From positions 19,532,001 through 19,592,000 of the forward strand of contig CM060732.1 in NCBI GenBank assembly GCA_030704615.1: a stretch of 60,000 nucleotides of DNA. The letters are read 5' to 3'. This document shows, piece by piece, positions 54,752 through 60,000 of the stretch. Made by a program: the position numbers and the translations under genes. This stretch comes from Takakia lepidozioides. Its lineage: Eukaryota > Streptophyta > Takakiopsida > Takakiales > Takakiaceae. The notes beneath the pieces were generated by a model that was not told where the DNA came from, ran no database searches, and saw only the letters and a list, made by a program, of their open reading frames with translations. The first letter of the stretch is position 1, and every line of letters begins with the position of its first letter.

Positions 54752-56008
54752 TCATCTCCTGCGGGTTCCCACCACAGCAGCCGCAATTCCACTGGCAACC
54801 AGGCCTACTGCTGCTGCTGCCAAACCTACACCTACTAACCCATCTGACCCCAGGTAGCCAAACCAATAATCAGCCATGTGCTCCATCCCTAAACACATCC
54901 CTCCCCAGCTGCATACATCTGAAATAGTGAAAGATAGCAGCATCCAGAGGGGTCTGAAAAAACAGCACAGCACATGCATCGCTCTCTGCATCCTCTTCAT
55001 ATAGAGGGAACTACATAACACTCTCTAGTAAGAATATATATCACATCGTATCATTCAATGCAACCATACCTTTCGCAATCTTATCTTCAATTGTCTTCTT
55101 AAGAGCTGAAGCCTGCCGAAAATCAGGTGCGATCTGCAGGGTCCCCAAACATTTCAGGTTTGTGTGAGCATGATGCAATCTTTACAAGTGAATATACTTA
55201 AACTTATGCTCACTAAGATACCCGTCTTGTCACTTCTGTGCACCTTAAGTGCCCAGATCGTTGAATAACACTCTCTTTCTGTCTTTCCAATTTCTTTTCT
55301 TGAAGCGCCCAAAAAGTAAGGGAGCAATGCACGAATTGTTAACCTGAAGGGCTTGATCAACCAACCGCCGACTCCGTGCATATTCACCGGCCCGGTACTG
55401 CCCTACTGCAAGCAAGTAAAGGATCTCCCTCTTCTGAAGTGGTCCTCCCTGAACTGCCAAGGATGCTGCATGCACCCATAACCAGTAAACCAGTCTGGTC
55501 ACAAAGCATATCGAGACTAAGAGCAAACAATTGCAGTTAGATACCATACCAATACACCGCTTCAGACTGAGGCCGTCAACCAGACATGTCAAAGCCTAGG
55601 TCAAGGATACAGTAGGGATGCACTGTAGACCAGTAAATAAACGAGGAACAATAAATGCGATGACAGGGATGGAGTAAGACACCTTCTAGCATCGCTATGC
55701 CACGCTGCACATCGGCAGGATTTCGCGAATGGACCAGAGCCCATGCCAGCCTCATGATTCTCTCCTCCTTGTCTGCCCCTGAACTGCTCTCCCTGTCCCC
55801 CGCAACATCTTGCTCACAACTCTGCAGTATATGAACAAATCAAACTCAGACTCTCACAATGAAAACAAAAAGCCTACACACAAGAATTCCGATGCAGTCG
55901 AACCCAATTTTTCTTGAGCCTCACCGCAATCATTTCCGAGTCCGTCCACGGCAAGGAATCACTAGCCCCAAAGAGAGAGCTGATCGTATCTAAGAAAGCC
56001 CCTGCCAT
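54752..56008 (-). CDS. FIS1: FIS1 mitochondrial/peroxisomal fission protein (five exons)
   Basis: Minus-strand exons 56008-55925, 55821-55683, 55465-55344, 55133-55070 and 54843-54752 total 501 bp, or 166 residues plus stop, the usual size of plant FIS1. FIS1 is a tail-anchored outer-membrane protein of mitochondria and peroxisomes that helps recruit the dynamin-related fission machinery. The N-terminus reads GAFLDTISSLFGASDSLPW; then come IMRLAWALVHSRNPADVQRG, LQKREILYLLAVGQYRAGEY, ARSRRLVDQALQIAP and DFRQASALKKTIEDKIAK, forming the TPR-like helical bundle. The C-terminus is a glycine/alanine/valine-rich membrane anchor (LVGVGLAAAAVGLVASGIAA) followed by a short basic tail (GTRRR), as required for tail anchoring. 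All introns are GT..AG and phases agree. Appears intact. Confidence 0.94.
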
Positions 56009-56610
56009 CTCTCCGCAACGCGATCGGAATCCAGAAGGCACAAACACACGAATAAAACTATCAAAGGCTAATACCTCAAAAGGGTCAACAGGAAAATGAA
56101 CACCCTATCAAACCACAAACCCAGTCCGACTAAGCTTGCAAACACGTTAACAACCCAACACTACTCTAGTCCTCCAAGCCCGGAGCTGAAGCTGTCAGAG
56201 GGAGCTTGGATTACATCCGGGGTGTCTCACGTACCTATTCCTTGTCCCAGTGACTCATCCAAAGCCTCGCTTGTCCTCCAAGCATGTACTAGTAATAAGC
56301 TTACTTTGTTTTTATCTTCTCCGCCCACTGGCCCAAGCACTTTTTTTTTTTTTCCTTTTCCATACCCCAAAGGCCCATAACTTTCAGAAATTTGACATCC
56401 ATGAGGAAATAGAAGGTGAGCTACTACCTTGCCAGGCACCGTGGCATCCTCCCACAATCTTTTTTGCTGCGAAAAGCAGCGCCCGGGAAGGTAGTAAAGA
56501 TTAAGCTACCACCTCCTAAGGAAATGTTAATACTTTTCCTTTGTATTTGTCATGCCCTTAATAAAAAGCAGAATCCATGGGTGGTACATTCCGGCTGGTG
56601 GACAAACCCC
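56009..56610. other. Region upstream of FIS1, no gene recognised
   Basis: Should contain the FIS1 promoter. A T run lies at about 56341-56353. No other structure recognised. Confidence 0.45.
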
Positions 56611-56611
56611 A

Positions 56612-57960
56612 TTAGCTTTCATCAGGAATGTGAACATGTGCAATGCTCCCAAAGATTCTCAGTCTCCTGAAGAAGTTTGGCTTTTCACCATGAAATCGTT
56701 CGTCTGGGATCATACATTTATTGGCCTTGGTGGAAGACATGTAATTTGTAAGCAGGTTTGCACTGTTGAGGGCCTCAGCCCACGGAGACTTTGACACACC
56801 CGTTGCATACACCATGGCCCTCGTTTTCTCTATTATAGTTCGATTATTCCGTTCAGCAACACCGTTCTGATGTGAGGTGTAGGATTGAGTTAGTTGTCTT
56901 TTGATTCCCTATTCATCACAAAATGATATAAAATCCTCATAAAGGTACTCACCTCCTCAATCACTTCTGACGCATTTGATTCTCTTGCCGGTGAGATTCT
57001 CCACAATTGTTGTGAATTTCTTAAAGTAAGAGAAAGCTTGAGACTTGTGCTTCAAGAAGTAGACCCACCCCTTCCGGCTGCGACCCATAGAGTACATGTC
57101 CCTCACATTTCTCTTTACTTCCAATGCTAGTTGAATATGTAATAGGGGAGGTACTATTTTGAGGCCCAAGGTCGTTAAGGTAACCTCCCCAAAAATCAAG
57201 GTCGTTGGAATAAGAAATACACCTTAAGAAAATAAAAATTATTTTCTTACAAGGCATATTTTTCCTGTGACATGGGCAATGTAATTTGTTCATTCGGCCT
57301 CGGCCTGGAGCATTGTTCGCTAGATTATCCTTCAGGTCCTACATGAGTCTGTGTCTCATGGCTGTTCCAAGGGTTTTATTTTTTTTCCCTTCAATAGTTA
57401 TCAATAACATTCTCGAGGGCTACCTTCCCTTTCTGGGCAAATAAAAAATAAAAATAAAAATAAAACCATCCTAAGTTGTTTCTTTGATTGTTGGAGTAGT
57501 TACGAATTAGTTATGAATTTTCACCTAGTTAGAAGTAGACTCACCTATTAGTAGCCTCGCCTGTTCACGCTAGTAGACTCACCTATTCACGTCAACAGAC
57601 TCACCAATTCAAAATCATCCATCTATGATTCTTCATCCAATGGTGTCTAAACATGTGTTATGCATGAACCAGGACATTATAAAATGACGGATTTGCATCG
57701 CTTTGATGTTGGACAGTGGGGTTTTTTTTCAATAGCTAAGGGTTTTAGGTGGGGTAATGGAATTGGGTGAGGTTACCTTAGGCCGAGGCTAGGTGACCTC
57801 ACCAATGGGGAGGGCCAAGAAATTGCACCTCCCAAGAAATTGCACCTCCCATTATATAAAGCAATTGCCATTATTTTCTAGAAAGATGTCATGTCATCAC
57901 AAAACATCTCCTCTGGCTAGACCAACTTCCGGTGAGGGAAGTCCAATAAAGTACAAAGAA
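56612..57960 (-). pseudogene. Ty1/Copia retrotransposon integrase remnant, interrupted
   Basis: On the minus strand, from right to left: a possible pre-integrase zinc-finger remnant near 57930 (KLV-stop-PEEMFCDD), then after an interruption GRSRKGWVYFLKHKSQAFSY, FTTIVENLTGKRIKCVRSD, GGEYL, QNGVAERNNRTI, WAEALNSANLLTNY and FRRLRIFGSIAHVHIPDES. These are the conserved Copia integrase core (second catalytic D and the E of the ERNNRT block are visible) and the segment that follows. In-frame stops occur and no reverse transcriptase or LTR is present, so it is a fragment. The small inverted-repeat element at 57137-57855 splits it. Confidence 0.82.
57137..57855. mobile_element. Small non-autonomous element with terminal inverted repeats
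   Basis: The left end TAATAGGGGAGGTAC, continuing to GAGGCCC, is mirrored at the right by GGGCCAAGAAATTG then CACCTCCCATTATA. A second partial copy of the right end (AAGAAATTGCACCTCCC) precedes the last one. No coding sequence inside. It lies within Copia integrase sequence, so it inserted later. TIR length and target duplication need alignment; superfamily not assigned. Confidence 0.5.
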
Positions 57961-58438
57961 AAATAATGACAAGCTCTTTACGTACTACCGTAATTGCCCA
58001 TTTGTCAGGTCTCTGCCGAGGTAATTAATTATTTCTCTTGAAGAAGAGCTCCGATAGTCTTTTTGGAGCTTTTGCAATTCCGGTAGTAATCATGATATTC
58101 TAGTGACAAGTAAAGATCATCAGTCTCATTTGGTTAGTTATATCAAACATGTGTATTTCAACAGTATGAAGTTATGAACCCAACAATCATCACCATACTT
58201 AGTGAGCAAAAATATTGAGAACCAAGTGGTGGACTTGGGCTTGACCCAATGGCCCAACTCAATTCCAAAGAAGCCCGACTATAAAGGCAGATAGAGTTGC
58301 AAAGCAGTTGCATGTTGAATGAAGGCATGAGATCATCTTTAGGTGTGGGAGGTAGAAATGAGAGCCTCTCATTTTAAGATAATAGGGTCTTCAATGGGCA
58401 CGTGCGATGTGGCCGGTGGGCCCCGCGCAGCAGCAACC
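57961..58438. other. Gene-free spacer
   Basis: AT-rich, no reading frame or repeat recognised. Confidence 0.45.
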
Positions 58439-58590
58439 GCGCTCGTGCCCCCGTCCGCCGCGCGGCCAGTCCCCCGCCCATGAGTCCGCTGCCCTCCAGT
58501 TTGCCAGTCCGCTGCCCAGCAGTGCCCGCCAGTCCGGTGCTGGCCAGTCCGCTGGCCAGTCCCCTGCCATCCAGTCCACTGACGGCGCAG
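58439..58590. repeat. GC-rich minisatellite
   Basis: Degenerate tandem units around CCAGTCCGCTG / GCCAGTCC / CTGCC repeat about ten times. The frames it opens on both strands (alternating alanine, proline, serine, or tryptophan and alanine) are side products of the repeat. Confidence 0.7.
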
Positions 58591-58932
58591 GATCGCCACC
58601 GTCCATTCCCATAACCCATCCGAGCCCTCCATTTTTAGGGCTGCAATTCAAACCTGCATCCATGCCGCCTGCCACTTGCCAGCAGCCGCGAACGTGCGCA
58701 CTGTTCTCCTGGTACGTTGTCGATCGTGTCATGTACTGCGGCACGTTTCTTGCATGTTCAGAAGCGGGTCCTTTGTATTGTATAGGGCATGGACGTGGAA
58801 GCAAAACCCGATGATATACTGATCACGGAAAGCCCGCTTATATGGCCTCTTCGACAATGTTTGCAAACAGCAAAACCATGACCCTTCAACAGGAAGGATC
58901 TCCATTGGAAGAGTGAGACGCAATATGGGTTT

Positions 58933-60000
58933 ATGGGTGTGCGAGTGAATGTTGAAAAGGCCTGCATACCTTGGGATAGAGTTGGTGACTTCGTCCTGGG
59001 AGAGGAGAGTTTGGAGGACTACCCCACTCAGTTTTGGGTGAATGTCCATTCTAAAGTGGAACCCGGTTCGCAAAAAGCACCCAGAGCCAACACATTTCTG
59101 TCCAGTATTATGTGTGCACCATCCTCAGTCATTTTGACGTTTCATTGCATGTCTGTTGCCATTTTTTGTTTCACGAGTTCTCTGATTTTATGCTTCCTCA
59201 AGTCGTTGGATATCGATTTTAGAATTTTTTGTCCAGGTATCAATGCTGCTATGGTCCTGATGACAAGCGCACCAACAAGGCAATAGTGGAGGATCCAAAA
59301 CAGAAGCGTGGAGGACCTCTTGTGGGTGCTGGAACATCTTGCCCTCATAAAGGCCCAAGGAGAAAGAAGTCGGAGTATGGAGAGTCTTACAAATATGGTT
59401 GCCAATGCTGTTTCAAGGTCCAGCAATGCTATCTCGCCCCTGACATCTGTGTCCTCACATACTACAACAACATGGAAAATACAGATGCGCAAGGGAAACC
59501 CTCGCATGGAAGTCCGCAGAGTTCAGGAACACCCGCCACGCCTATGCACCACACATTAGCGAGGAATTGAAAGCCTGGGTCGTCGAGTGTTTGTGCCGAG
59601 GCCTGTCGGTCGCCAAATCATGATGGAGCATAAAGAGCACGTGATGAACAACACCGGCTTGGGCGATGCATGGACCCGTGATGATTTCTTGTTGGAGCAA
59701 GATGTTCGCAACCTTGCCGAGAAACGTGCGTGGCAAACCTTCAAAAAGCACGCCGATGATGCAGAGAGTGTGCGCATGTGGAGGGACCAGAATCCTGCGT
59801 CCGTTTTTTTCTATCAAGAGGAGAAATTAGAGCCAACATTCGAGCATTTTGATGGAGATTTGACATTCACTATTGGCATACAGACTCCGTGGCAGAAACG
59901 ACGAATGCTGGAACTAGGACATGACCGTATCGTTGCATGTGATGCAACCTTTGGGACAAATCATGACAAGGTACTATTCGAACGATTCCATGGACTTGTA
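58933..60000 (+). pseudogene. Mutator-like (MULE) transposase, 5' part, cut by window end
   Basis: A first exon (58933 to about 59103) reads IPWDRVGDFVLGEESLEDYP. After an intron with acceptor TTTGTCCAG at 59236 come YQCCYGPDDKRTNKAIVEDP, CPHKGPRRKKSEYGESYKYG and CQCCFKVQQCYLAPD, a cysteine-rich zinc-binding region. Near 59545-59610 the frame changes (AYAPHISEELKAWVVECL then RQIMMEHKEHVMNNTG), so one indel is present. The DDE part then begins: SVRMWRDQNPASVFFYQEEK, TPWQKRRMLELGHDRIVACD, ATFGTN. D followed by ATFGTN is the first catalytic block of MULE transposases. The rest lies beyond 60000. It seems a different subfamily from 16037-17809. Confidence 0.75.

Noticed and set aside
58369-58814. 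Long overlapping open frames on both strands
   Set aside because: They arise from the GC-rich minisatellite, with alternating alanine, tryptophan, serine and proline, and carry no domain.
1-60000. CRISPR arrays, rRNA and tRNA genes
   Set aside because: The regular repeats present are PPR coding units or transposon subterminal words, and no rRNA or tRNA gene was recognised by eye; a tRNA scan was not possible.

Overview
The window is nuclear DNA from a land plant. Split plant genes with GT..AG introns (a LAS1-like ribosome-biogenesis gene and a FIS1 mitochondrial/peroxisomal fission gene) sit among plant-type CACTA, Mutator-like, Copia and LINE elements and decayed PLS-class pentatricopeptide (PPR) arrays. 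PPR expansion plus Mutator-like transposases with GCM-like zinc fingers suggest a seed-free plant (lycophyte, fern or bryophyte). That last step is inference; no species is claimed.

Layout. 1-1136 is gene-free flank. 1137-15521 is one complete CACTA element with terminal inverted repeats and a 3-bp target duplication (ACT). It carries a three-exon TNP2/DUF4218/DUF4216 transposase gene on the minus strand. On the plus strand lie a proline-rich second gene resembling the TNPA/Ptta class and, further right, a reading frame with an FCP1/NIF-type HAD-phosphatase domain. A duplicated fragment of a LINE (family B) is nested inside. The right subterminal region holds 14 ACGTG motifs. 16.0-17.8 kb is a broken Mutator-like transposase, and 19.07-19.4 kb is one end of another CACTA family.

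20.8-32.8 kb is a patchwork of decayed PPR arrays on the minus strand, LINE-B pieces, a 562-bp tandem duplication and a few unrecognised reading frames. 35.7-40.6 kb is a frameshifted near-full-length LINE (family A) on the minus strand. Its TTATAAAGCACC(ATTTC)n tail recurs at several other sites.

42.8-56.0 kb is the genic part. It holds an unrecognised plus-strand gene of at least seven phase-consistent exons ending in an acidic tail, then LAS1 (plus, seven exons, 724 codons), then FIS1 (minus, five exons, 166 codons), with LAS1 and FIS1 tail to tail. Telo-box motifs lie upstream of LAS1, fitting a ribosome-biogenesis gene. From 56.6 kb on are a Copia integrase remnant split by a small inverted-repeat element, a GC-rich minisatellite, and the start of a second Mutator-like transposase that runs off the window.

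Exon limits were worked out by eye from reading frame, phase and GT/AG sites; no alignment or search was run.
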